64,000 bases of DNA, from positions 1 through 64,000 of the forward strand of contig MU278381.1 in NCBI GenBank assembly GCA_022385755.1, given 5' to 3'. This document shows positions 44,705 through 56,191 of this stretch, piece after piece; position 1 is the stretch's first letter; every line of letters begins with the position of its first letter. The notes below the pieces were generated by a model that was not told the origin of the DNA, did no database searches, and worked only from the letters and a program-made list of their open reading frames with translations. Source of the stretch: Trametopsis cervina. Taxonomy: Eukaryota > Basidiomycota > Agaricomycetes > Polyporales > Irpicaceae. The position numbers and the translations under genes are program-made.

Positions 44705-47700
44705 TCAGAGTAACGAAGGTACCACTTGCGACAGTTGAGGGGCCACGCCTGCTGGTGGAAACTCTAAATCCATGCCAACCGCTTCCCTCAACTCCTCATA
44801 CTGCTCATCGTCACAGGCCTCTCGGATGATTGCCCAGATGGACAGGTATTCCAGTTGCATCGGTGAGTATCCCTCTACCCCAACAAATTGCAACTCGGCC
44901 CGCTCCTTCTCGACTTTACGGCGGGCCTCAGTGTGCTCCAGTTGGTACGAAGTCGGTCTTCCCGCCGTCAGCAATGGTAGGAGCGCGTCCGGCATCGGGA
45001 CGAGTTCATCATGCATATCGGCACGTCTGCGCAGTGCTTTCATTGACTGCACCACGAAGGTCCAAAGAAACTGTGCATCCGCATATAAACACCAGGGTTG
45101 CGGCAGTGCGGTCCTGCGAGCGATTGCACGCATGAGACCGATTTTAAACCGTTGGACAATATCAATGTTATCCGCAGTCCAGCGGTCCATATTGCGACTG
45201 TCGTTGGGGAGGGCCTCCTTGAAGTTGTTGCTTGCGTCAAGTCGGAATACAATCCACACGAGGATCCATATGAAGCCTTCCAGGTCATGTCGGTACACTC
45301 GTGTGATCAATCCCGTCTCCCAGAACTCAGCGCACAGCAGGTCAACAGCCATGAATGGGGTCGTCCCAGTAGCTTCGCCCAGACCGCGGGATTGACCCGG
45401 GGTGATCGCGAGGTCGAAATCATTCAGCACAACATACGGTGTCCCGGTCGAGCCAACTTTCCGGATACGCAGGTTCTCGAGGCTTGGGTCCGTGTGTTCG
45501 ATACCGTTCGCCCATAGCAGATAATGGCCTGCGTAGCATAACACGTCGTCAGAGGTAGCACTCGCACTGCCATGTCACTCACAGTGTACAGCCTCAAGCA
45601 AGCATCGGAAAAGATCCTTCGGCTTGAATCCTTTCTCAACGAACCGGTGTAGCTTTTCAAACACCGTGATCCGCATGATTCGTCCCGTCTCAGGACGCAG
45701 GCCGAGGGCGTTGCGCACGACAGTCGTATCAGAAGCCGCAACCTCCATGTGGCACAGCACAAACGGCAGATGCTTCGTGTGATCAAACTTGTTCGCACTA
45801 TCGCCCTTGACGGTCGTGGGTTGCAGCTTACATGCACCTTGGATGATCTCTGCTTCAGGGAGATGGTGCTTGTAGGGGCTGCTGACTTTCATGACGAAGG
45901 ACCTGCCTTGATCGTCATTGTACTCAACATTGTACAGCGCTGTAGCGCGCCCTCGCAATTGATACGTCCTGGAGTGCAACGCATCCCACAAAACCGTGAC
46001 CGTCTTTTCCGCCAGATCGCCCTTGGCGGGGAACATCACATTCGTTCGCAGTGCGGGCTCATATGGTGGCGCCGCGCCAACTGATTCGTTTTCGCAGGCA
46101 GGGGTAAGCGGAAAGTCAGGGGGAACACCCCACTCTGTGCGGTTGAATCGCTGGATGGCCAATAACAATACTAGAAATCGGGGCAGGTCTTGAATAAAGT
46201 TGACCCCCTCGGTCTGTATCACCCCGTGACGGTCGTGCCACCACAGACGGAATACGTCGTCTGCAATTGACATGCCATGATCATGATTAGGTCGAAGAAC
46301 AATCAATCAAAATACGAGAAGCGGACGGACGGACGGACGGACCTTTGAACAGCACACCCAAAGAGTGTGTCACCACTGGAAGACTCCCCAGACGTTCGGT
46401 AGCGTAGATGACCATCTTCGCAGGACAGTCATGTCCGTCATCGATTGTATCGTCGTCGTCGTAGTACATCGCTGTCTCGTATACGTGTGCAGATGATCCT
46501 TCGCCCCGGCTCCTCTTTGCAGGCGGTTGAGAAGGCGGGTCAGGATCAGTCGATGACCGCTTTGAATCTGCGAGCATACTAGGTTAGAACAGCCAGCCAG
46601 TAGAACTTTTCCACATTGTACATTGACGACGCTGACGCTGGCTTACCGGGCTTTGACCAGGAGGCAACGCTGCCAAATAGATCGAGATCAGATGACGGAT
46701 GCTGCGAATCTGTCATCACTTTAGCGTCAGAATTCTGGCAAGAGGACAGTGCAGGCTGACTTGGCGAGGAGGACGACGACGACGACGATGGCGACGATGC
46801 AATAGCAGATTCATATGGCACGCCGGGGCGACCTGTAGGTTTGTCTTCCAGTCGATGCAGTCAGAGGCAGACACAATTGTCCTGGGCATACAGCACATAC
46901 CATCTGCTGTTGGGAAACTAACCACTTCACCGTCCAGCTTAGTGATGATAACGTTCCCCGTCATATGAGAATACGTATACGGATCCACCATCGCGGGCAC
47001 CGTATACGTCGCCAAGGGGTCCCTCAGCTGTTTCCGCGTGAAGTTTCTCTGCACTTCAAACGACGACAACACCTCGTGCCAACCGACCCGCTCGTCAGGT
47101 GTTTTGGTGAGGATCTGTCGATACTGATGTCGTGGCGCAGTGGAAAGGGTGAACTGATCTATGTTAAAACCGTTGTAGATTCTGGATGCTGTTCCGGCTG
47201 TGATCAGAATGAGGCCCGGACTCGTCTGTGAATGTGCCGATTCGGGATATTCTCCGCAGTCCCTGTTGTCCGCGAGACGTGCAAGCAACACAGACTGCGG
47301 CCCTTTCGAGACTTTGCGAAGGCGGGCCACGCCCTTGTTGGGATCCGTAGCTTGTGGCGTCTCCAACTTGTCCAGAGCCATATTCACCAGTTCCACCAGC
47401 GGCGTGTACCACTCGGACGCTTCTTGTTTCTTGACCGTGCTGCTCGTGAGCAAAAATTAGGGCATTGCATATACATAGAATGGTAAAGAGCAGGCATACA
47501 TACCATGTGCGGACAAGTTGTGTCAGTTCCTGGTCGCCACAGAGCGTGTTTACGTCATGTAGACATTCGTACAGTAGCTCCTGTGCTGGTGACATCTGCA
47601 CGCTTGCGTGTTCAAGGGTCATTGAAAGGAGATACGCCAGCATAGTATCACAATCAACCTTCTCTCCCGCCATAACATCCATTTCAACAGGACTGTGAAG

Positions 47701-47772
47701 CATACTGTGTCTAGGGGACGCTTTAGACAATCAGACGATACAACGCATGACAACGTACTTGGCGCTTGGCAT
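44705..47772 (-). CDS. FunK1-type protein kinase, copy E
   Basis: Exons on the minus strand 47772-47759, 47710-47504, 47439-46901, 46832-46647, 46567-46343, 46260-45583 and 45528-44705 keep frame (890 residues). Exons 1, 3, 5 and 6 have exactly the lengths seen in B. N-terminal features are as in B, including a shorter poly-Ser tract. Kinase part: the FVMKVS lysine, HTDPSLENL, VLNDFDLAITPGQ, PFMAVDLL. The C-terminus is different from A-D: after MDRWTADNID it continues with a longer segment (PMPDALLPLLTAGRPTSYQ) and ends GVAPQLSQVVPSLL. It appears to be the parental form of the B/C lineage. A DUF2235 fragment is divergently placed 105 nt upstream. Confidence 0.87.
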
Positions 47773-47876
47773 GCCCGCAGTGGCTGCGCAGGACGCCGTG
47801 CCTTTTGCGTGTGGGGTACTTTTCACAGTCCTGGAGATTGGGGGAGTCGTTGGGGGAGTCGAGGTGGAAGTTGAAG

Positions 47877-48017
47877 TCGAAAGAGGGCGTCTTCCGCGCG
47901 AGCCTCGCGCACGCGCCGCTCTCGTCGCTCCAGATCGACGCGGAGGGCATCGAGCTGCCGACGATGGAGACGCTGCGCAGTAAGTTTGGGGACGCGTGGA
48001 TGCTGCTTGAGCCTTGA
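47877..48017 (+). pseudogene. DUF2235 last-exon fragment beside kinase E
   Basis: It reads FRASLAHAPLSSLQIDAEG then ELPTMETLRSKFGDAW and stops, nearly identical to 40057-40170. Only ~45 codons remain. Confidence 0.75.
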
Positions 48018-48835
48018 GCAAGCGGAGGTGGATCGTGAGGTTGCAATAGGAGGAGTGAAGTGCAGTGACGGAGCGGCGCCTCGTGTTTGTTGTCCATTGT
48101 ATGAATGAATGAATGAACGAACGAAGAGAACTCAATTTGCACTGCCGCGACGCATGGTAAATTCGATGACAGACAACAGAAGTTTCAGCGCACACCGCGA
48201 GAGTTCAATCCAATCTTCTATAAACAAACAACGCGTTGCGGTACGTACATACAGCACAGCAAAACCATCTAAGTAAGCGAGTGATGAACCGAAACTATAC
48301 ACAGAAGAAATTGATGACGGACGGATGGACGGACGGAGAGGATGGGTACGGGTACACTGGATGTATGCGTGCGAACGTGGGTGAATTCTACAGCTTAAAT
48401 GCGGTGCGCGTGCGTGTGCGTGGTATGGAATGGAATGTGGAATGTGGGATGTGATAGGATACTATATACTATGTGGATGTGGATGTGCGTATAAGGAGCA
48501 GGAAAGCAGGAGCGGAGAACGGGAGAGGGCAAGCCTAAGCCCGAGACGAGAGACGATACAAATGTCCACCCAAAACAAAGAAGAAAGAGAGCCCGGGATT
48601 ACATACGAAAAGAGCAGAAGGAAATCTAGCGTGAATGGGATGGAACGTGGCATTAGTGTGTGGGGTTGGGTTGTGAAGCGTACGGTAGTGGAGTGACGGT
48701 GTGTGGGGAGGCAAGTCGTGAAGGCGTTACCGGACGTGTAGATGCGATGGACAGAGCATACGAGAGGGAGAGAGACAGACATAGCAGGGGAGGATGGAGG
48801 ACGGACAGAGAAGGTGACCGATCGGGGAGGAGGTC
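48018..48835. other. intergenic with short tandem repeats
   Basis: ATGA/ACGA tetranucleotides at 48101-48127 and GACG-type tetranucleotides at 48316-48340. This is probably the 3' flank of the MFS gene; no ORF is supported. Confidence 0.55.
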
Positions 48836-51105
48836 TTAAACGACCTCCTCGCGCTCGTACCGGCCCTCGTCCTTCCGGAGACACGCCACGACAGCAGCCG
48901 CGCCCGTCTTCTCATCCTTCACCTCCCTATCCTCCTCCTCGCCACCTCCGTTTTTCTCGTCCATCTCCAGCTCCCGCACCGCCCCGATATCGCCATCGAC
49001 ATCGCCCTTCTCCCCCGCCTGGGCCTGCTCGACGTCCGCCCCCTTATGTCTATGCTCCGCCTCCACACGATAAAACACCAGCAGGTTCAGCGCCTCGAGA
49101 CACACGACGCCCAGCAAGAACCAGAACGCCGCCGCGCGGCCCTTGTACGACGTCACGATCGCGCCCTCGACCCTCCCGGGCAGCCGCGCCTCGACCGACG
49201 TCTCGATAGACGACACGGCCGCGATGCCCACCGCCGACCCGAGCTGGAGCGCGCCGTTGAATATCGCGCCGGTCGTGCCGGCCATGCGGGACGGCGTCGC
49301 GCGGAAGAGCGCGATGTTCGTGTGCGTGTACGAGAGCATCGCGCCGGAGGTGCCGAGGATGAACGCGGGGAGTACGTGTGTGAAGTACTTTGAGGGCGCG
49401 TCGGCGAGCGCGAGCAGGACGGTGGCGACTATGAGGAGCGCTTGGGCGAAGAGGAGCACGTATTTTGGGGAGATGAGATGCGAGATGGGCCCGGAGAAGG
49501 AGATGGCGAAGGAGAATACGCCGATTGGGATCCTGTGAGGAGGGGTGCGTTAGTGTTAGTGAGAGGGAGGGAGAGGGAAGGCGCAGGACGTACATGCGAA
49601 GGGCGACAGAGATGGCGCTCCAGTGGAACACTTCCTGCCAGAGGGGCGTGAGGATCGTGAAGATGGCCGTCCACCAGAGGAACGGCATGAGCGAGACACC
49701 AAACAGCGAGGCAAAGTTCGGCAGGAACCACGTCCGCGGGGGTCTGCAAAACACGCGCGGCGGTAAGTTTTTATTTAGGAAACCGGATTGACGGATGTAG
49801 CAGACGGTAGAACTTACACTGCGGCGGTTTCGGCGGGGATGCACGTCTCGTAGTAGAAGAAGCCAGCGATCATGCCGACGGAGATGATCAGGGGCACAAT
49901 GACCGTCGCGGACTTCCAGCCCGTGGCGGATCCGCCGGACGTAACGGCGAATATGAACAGAATCAGCGCAGCTAGAAGGTTGAGATTAAGATTACACTAC
50001 CGAGTCAGCTATGCTTCTTCCCAAGTCGAGAAATACGATAGACTAAAGGACTAACCGGTAAGGATGGAGACGCCGACCATGTCGAGGCTCTTCCACTTGG
50101 CTTTGCCGGGCTCGGCGACCGCGGTGGTCTTTACGGGGTCCGGGACGAGGAACATGCACAGGAAGCCGATAGGGATCGCGACGAGCGCGACGAACCAGAA
50201 CACCCAGGACCAGTTCGCAAATTCGACAAAGATGGCGCCGATGATCAGGCCGAGGACTGTAGGAGCGCATATTGTCAGTCTCTGCCGAATCGCCAAGTTT
50301 GTTGTATGGTTGTATGCTCACCATTGCCGACCGCACCGCAGCCTCCGAACACACCGATCGCACCTATGGGGTTCGTGAGTGTGAGTGAAGGTTCAACTTT
50401 ACGCTCGGTAGCATGCAAAAGACTTACGCGCTTGTTCGTTCTTCTCGGGGAAGACGTCGACGAGGAGGGATAGAGCAGACGGGATAGTCAAAGAAGCGGC
50501 TGTAACACGTACACGTACATGAGCTTCTGGACGCGGACAATAAGATTTTCGCGACGGCGGCACTCACCCACTCCGCTGAGTGCCCGGATTACGATGAGCA
50601 CGATTTTCTCCCTTACAAAGCCGCCGCCGATTGAGAGACAGCCCAATCCCATCACGCCGCAAATGAACGCGATTTCTGGAAACGGAAACAAGACGGTCGG
50701 CGTTTTGGAAAACAAAGAATGTTACGGGTGTTTTACGTACTGGGGTTGTACACGTCTGAGATCCGTCCGCTCTGCGATAGAACACAACGATTAGACGAGG
50801 GAAGCCGAGGAAAGAGAAGAGAAAAATTGCTCGCGACGCACAATAAGGAGGAACGAGGCGAACGTGAGCTGAAACGCGCTGATGATCCATGTCGACTCGT
50901 TCGATGTCATGCCCAGGTCGACGACGAGACTCGGGATGGCGGAGAAGAGCGCAGAGTTGTTCATCGCGTCGAGGAACTGTGCGAGACAGAAGATGAAGAG
51001 CAGCACATAGCGTTTGACCGCGCCATATCGCTGCTGAACCCGTCCGTCCACGAGCGTTTGCGCAGGAGAGAGGGCTGGAGAATTGGAAGTCGGCGGTGGG
51101 AGCAT
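48836..51105 (-). CDS. major facilitator superfamily exporter, DHA2-like (14-TM type)
   Basis: Proton-coupled efflux of drugs or metabolites across the plasma membrane. Start ATG at 51105, about eight exons, stop at 48836; the product is about 560-590 residues. Recognisable parts are FIFCLAQFLDAMNNSALFSAIPSL (TM1, written here only as a landmark region), the loop GRISDVYNP (motif A region), VFGGCGAVGNVLGLIIGAIF (motif C-like, TM5), NWSWVFWFVALVAIPIGFL (TM6), WTAIFTILTPLWQEV, PAFILGTSGAMLSYTHTN and WFLLGVVCLEALNLLVFY (last TM). The C-terminal cytosolic tail of ~75 residues is strongly acidic/basic (EEEDREVKDEK). Substrate unknown. No toxin or metabolite cluster is next to it. Confidence 0.88.
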
Positions 51106-51127
51106 CGTTGAGGTGAGCCCGCTGGTC

Positions 51128-51212
51128 CTGGCAAAGCAAAGGAAGAGGAGGGAAGGAGAAGAGAGGAGAGAGGGGGAGAGAGAGAGAGAAAGAAAGAGAC
51201 GGAGGGAAACGT
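51128..51212 (-). promoter_or_regulatory. pyrimidine-rich leader/promoter of the MFS gene
   Basis: Almost uninterrupted CT-rich sequence on the minus strand directly upstream of the ATG, a common feature of highly expressed fungal promoters without a TATA box. Confidence 0.5.
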
Positions 51213-52390
51213 GCTCAGACACCGCGGTGCGACGAACGAGCTTTATAGCGGGTGCGATATGGCATGGCTGCAGATGAGACGGACGTTGTGAGGAGCTGAC
51301 AAAGCGGCTTCGTAGCGCAGAAAGAAGTGCCGGGTCTCGACCGTCGACAGAAACTGCTCGGACACAAACCACTGACTCGCAAAAAAAATCCCAGATCCTC
51401 GACGCTCATTGGCTGCTGCCCTCTGATCAAACACGGAATCCTCCCGGAAGCCCGCGGCCCGCCGCGCTGATCTGTAAAAGCTTATCAATTGATCGCCCCA
51501 GGTTATACTTCCCTCCACTTACGGCCAATGAAACACCGTATGCGTCCTCCATGGTCCGCACACAGGAGTCGTTGTGAGTGCTTGAGGGGGATGCGACTGC
51601 CGTGCTAAGAGCACCTGCAGCGTCTGCGCGCAGAGATTAGCAGAAAAGCTCTGCATCACTACACACCCTTACGCATCGCACATAACCCGCCTTACGTGTA
51701 GATTAGGTGAGCAGCAAGGCTATATGACCCCGCACTGATACACGGTACACAACCTCGACAAGTTTGAGACCTGCACCGCCCAGATGTTTCTAGTATGCTT
51801 CTTCATTCCCCGTATCATCGGCCATGCTGTCGCTGCTTTGGATGACTCAGGCAAGCTTTACTGACTGTCTTAGGAGCCGATGGGAGACGCACTGCGATGG
51901 ACCGGAGATTCGTCGGAAGAACGTCCGAAACCCACAATCTTAGAGCTGTGGCGGCTGGTTGGCCTATTTAACAAATGCTCATTAGCGGTCCATATGCGCC
52001 GACCCATGACCCACTAGGAAAATGAAATGCTGCAAGTGCCATCCGAGAATTCGAGATATAACCCAGCCTCACCGCAATTTATGCGCAAGGGGCACTTTTA
52101 ATCGTACAGGTTATGCCACACCTGACTGTCTCGAGTTCGACGACGGTGTTCTCATCCGTGGGCGTAGTCCGAGAAATCGGAAAGTCGGGATGACGAGCTC
52201 TCTGCACGCACGTATGCACTGGCTTAGTTATATGCAAGCACGAGAGATGCCAAACAGTAGATCCGAAGCGTCAACGCAAAAGACGGAACGCGCGAGTGGG
52301 CGCCGCCGGTACGAGGCACCGTCAGTAGAGTGAGAACAGATTGACGTGTGCACGACGTCGCCACTGAAGTCATGAATGCTGCCAATAGCG
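51213..52390. other. intergenic, no gene supported
   Basis: Only short ORFs; probably promoter of the MFS gene and decayed sequence. Confidence 0.5.
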
Positions 52391-53239
52391 TCAACGGGGC
52401 TCGAGTAAAGCGGCGATTACCGGACGCCACCGTACGTGCCGTCCGTGGCCGACATACAGTAGCGGCATCTCGAGCCTGCCAGTGTCAGTGCCGGCACACG
52501 GACTCGGAATCCATAGTGGGTATTGACGTTTTCGCGCACAGCGAGCGTGAACGAACGAAAGCTTACTCGACAGCCCGCCGTCGCCGTCAATCGGCCAGCC
52601 AGCCGCACACTGATGCCCATTGAAGTTGAAGATGACGATGGCGATGCCGCGGCAGGGTCGCTCGGGTGCGGATGGGGAGCGCAAAATGTCAAATAAGCAT
52701 AAGCGTAATAAGCGTATTGGGTTGTGATAGGGATAGGGTCGGAGGGTGTGTGTGTGTAGCGTATCGTAACGTATCGTATGGGATGTAAGGATGGCGGGCT
52801 TGTGAAGTGGGTCAATAGAACTGATATCTGTCCGTGTATCCTTCCTATCTGTTTTCCTTGTCGCTTTACCGCGCAGACGAACAGACGGGCGTGAGACGAG
52901 CTGGGACGAAAATAATCCGTGAGCCGTGAGCCGTTGATGGAGGCAACAGAGGGGCCGTCAGGACTCACAGCTGGTATATGGCATGTTCGGCACGTCGGTG
53001 CTCCGCCTCACATAAATCTGATCGTATCCGGGGCTTTTCCCTGAACACGAGCACGAGCACAAGCACGGTGCCGTCAGTGGGTTGGCACTTGGTGGCGGTG
53101 GCGCGAAACGCACCGATACGTGGGACTATCTTGGCCTGCTCCTGGCTGCGGACAGTCTTTGGGTGTGGTCTACGAGGGGGATGGCGGCCGCAAGGAAGGG
53201 TGAGTCGAGGGTCGACGACAAGTTATGCCGTATGATCAT
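52391..53239 (-). other. possible small spliced gene, product unknown
   Basis: A TATA-like TTATAAAAG lies at 53371-53379 on the minus strand, with an ATG at 53239 (MIIRHNLSSTLDSP). Further on are an exon-like block with EKPRIRSDLCEAEHRRAEHA followed by a strong GTGAGT donor, and another open block with GIAIVIFNFNGHQ. The pieces can be linked by GT-AG introns but no family is recognised and some introns would be very short. It could equally be noncoding. Confidence 0.25.
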
Positions 53240-53379
53240 GGTGAGCGCGTTTGAGGGTTGTCTCGCGGTGAGTGTACGAATATGAGGAGGCAAAGAATAT
53301 TAGGGGACGGTTGGACGAGAGAGTCGTCTGTTGAGTCGTATTGGGGGATCCAGTCGGCCAAACCGTCCAGTCTTTTATA

Positions 53380-55492
53380 ACAGAAGAGAACCTCGGAGCC
53401 GGTATTAAAAGTGGCCACAGATAGGCCTTTAGGTTCCCAACCAGCCACCACGACACGACACCGCACCGCACCGCAGGGTTCTGACTGACACTTGCCTGGA
53501 AGCGAACCCTCGAGAAGTCTCTCGCTGCCATTCCGTACAAGCACTCCACCGCGCTGGCAGCTGTCTGATCTGGTAAAAGATCCGACTTCCGAAAGGGGGG
53601 TCTGTGGAACACGAGTGCGCGTCGTGTGCCGTATATTTCCACAACAGCACCTGCGGCCGTCGCAATAGGTGCAGCCGTCGCAATATCAACAGTCCAGTAA
53701 CGGCAATAAATATAATCACAGCACCTGCTCTCGTGACGTCCCCACGCGCCAAACGGCCAGGACGAAAAGCCCGAACAGCGCACGCACCCTAGTTTTGTGT
53801 CCAAGACGCCAGCAGGGGCCCAGTTTTCCCCATTCGAGCGGCCGAGCGCAAGCCCCAGTCCATCCGCGGGGGCAACACTTCGCAATAATAACGCGGGCGT
53901 CTCCGGCGGATTCCACGAGATCTGTGCGGCATCCATCATGGAAAGGCTATCTTGGTGAACCAGCGCAGGGTTCTAGGGTGTGCACGAGGCGGTCGTGATC
54001 GCGGGAAGGGACGATCCGCAATTCAGTATACTGTAATACAACACACTCGATCGGAATGCGCGATTGTAGTATGAGGCTAATGCGTCCGAGCGTGCTGGTT
54101 GGTGGTGGCGTCGTCCGAGGATACAGTCGCGGGCAGCGTGACGATGGCGGAGTGTGTTGTGTTGTCAGGGACGCTGTGCATGACGATAGCAGTGGGGTTG
54201 GATAACATAACGCAGACGCGCGTTGCATTAAATTAATGCAGAGATGCAGAGGAACGCACCGACGGCGTGCCGCGCGTCCTGGATCATTCCATTGGCAGTT
54301 ATGTCAGAGAGTGGGTAATGGCGACAGCATATGGGACGCCACCACTAGATCTGTTCAGATAGTGAGCCCTTCTCACGCGCATGAGAACACGGTGGCGTAG
54401 AGCGGCGATTTGAGCTTAATGGGGACAAGGAAGCTGTTAATGAACTGATATTGGACGTCCACGCAATCTGGTGCGCATACAACGAGCAGGACATTGCGTG
54501 TACGGCCCTGCCTCAGGGTCGCAGATGAAGACCCTAATTTGGCTCGTAGAACATCCAGGTACAGAGCTATCCGCCGGCAGGGGTAGGTGGCGGCCGCCTA
54601 TTGTTCGTCCTGCGTTGTAGCAGAGCTGGCGGCGTCGGGCAGGCGTTGACGCTACCCTATGCAGCGATGCAATGTGGTTTCCAATAACGCACACGATATT
54701 AATTGAGACTGATCGATAACCTGCGAATTTGTCAGCGTGCGGGGTCTTGTCTTAAACATAGCAGAAAAAACAAACCAGAGAAGCATTTGGTGAGTGTTTC
54801 GTGCTTCTTTGCTCTCGTACATCGAAGCACACTAGAGCGTGTAGGTGTGGTTCTCCGGGAGAAGCCAGCCATTCGAGGCTAGTGTGTCGCCGTTCTTGAA
54901 CAGTTGGGTATCTTTGATTTCTTTTAATTATAATCCGTCCTCGTTCCGCAGCGTCAGGTGCGCGCGCCGCCCCCCGCATTGTCCAGTTGTCGTGTACGCC
55001 GTTAGGATTGTGCCGTTAACGGCGACGAGAGCCCCTACAGGCGGCTTTCGTCCGCAAATCCCCGAAATACCGGCAATAACGCACGGCGTACGAGACCCTT
55101 AGCGTTGCGACAGCGGTGACGCAGGTGGCTCACGCGCAGCGAGCGAGTGCGGCTTGCCGCGCAGACGATCCCCTTCCAAACGGCCTAAACGCGCACCACG
55201 CACCCCAGCGGGGGCGACCGAGACACGTTCTGTGCCCGCTGACGTGCGCACCCTGTCCCGCGTAAATTCGCAAAAAACACCGGTTACGTGCAGCGCGGAG
55301 ACGCGGTCCTGTGCGTGCTCAGGGAGCCCCGTCTTCGTTGAATCGCTGTCAATTTGTATTTGATACACATGCGCAACGCGTAGTTCTTTGGATGCATATG
55401 GTACTGGGCTGGTCCCTACTGGGCGCACCTGCGCGGGCTATCAGGGGAGGTACACACGGATATGAAAGATGCGAGGCCTACTGGTTTCTCGC
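53380..55492. other. long gene-poor region
   Basis: ORFs up to 238 codons (53223-53939 minus) have no motifs and contain tandem low-complexity composition. 54950-55330 is CpG-rich. No RNA gene or element was recognised. Confidence 0.45.
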
Positions 55493-56191
55493 TCACTCCA
55501 CCGTGGGCTCCTCTCCCGCGACATCCGATTGTACAACCTCACGGCCCTTTCCCTTGTCTTGCTTCGGCTGTCGCTTGCGGCTGCCTTGTGACGAGGATTG
55601 TACGTTCTCGCCACCAATCATCTGCTGCACGGTTTCCGCGCGCCTTCGCCTTGCCGGTGTGGTCGTCGCTTGTGGAGATGGTTCTGCAGGGGGAGCTTCT
55701 TCTGGGCTGTGTTGCGGTTTTAGCTCGACCTCCTTGAACTGGATGCGCCGCTCGGTGTTCGCCAGGTGCGTGAGCCCGTTCTGTTTACGTTCGTTCTGAC
55801 CATCTGGAAGGACATGTGAGCTCCACCATATTGCGGTAAAGTTGTGTTTGGCGTACCTTTAGAGTCCACGAATAACAATTCCGTCCCGAGCAGAGCGTGA
55901 TGCTCCCCTTTGAATACCGTGCCAGACAGCTGGAGGAACGGCGTGGGTGTATCAAGGCCCTATTTTTGTACGTCTTAAAGGACTTTTTCACAGGAGACAT
56001 GATGCGTAAGGACTCACTACGAGACGAAAAGACGATGTGCTCGGGACCAGTGTCGGCTCGACGCTACCCAAATCGAGAGTGATGTACTCGACTTCCTCCA
56101 CAACTTCGGAGCCATCGTCCTCGTATAATTCGTCTGGTCCAAATTGTTCTACATGAACGTATCCAGGAATGAAGGAGGGTTCGGGATTCAT
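55493..56191 (-). CDS. TFIIIC small subunit, triple-barrel (TFIIIC_sub6) domain protein
   Basis: Component of the RNA polymerase III factor TFIIIC, related to human GTF3C6 and fission yeast Sfc7. Exons 56191-56021, 55959-55857 and 55803-55493 join in frame (phases 0 and 1), 194 residues. Signature: an acidic N-terminus, then YITLDLGSVEPTLVPSTSSF, GLDTPTPFLQLSGTVFKGEH and ALLGTELLFVDSK, the strands of the triple barrel. The C-terminal third is basic and Ser/Gln-rich with TPARRRRAE. The ATG at 56191 is used because the frame further up begins with TTG after an AG; a short upstream exon cannot be excluded. Confidence 0.85.

Noticed and set aside
53223..53939. 238-codon minus-strand ORF
   Set aside because: No family motif, composition shifts along its length, and a TATA-like box lies inside it; not supported as a coding gene.
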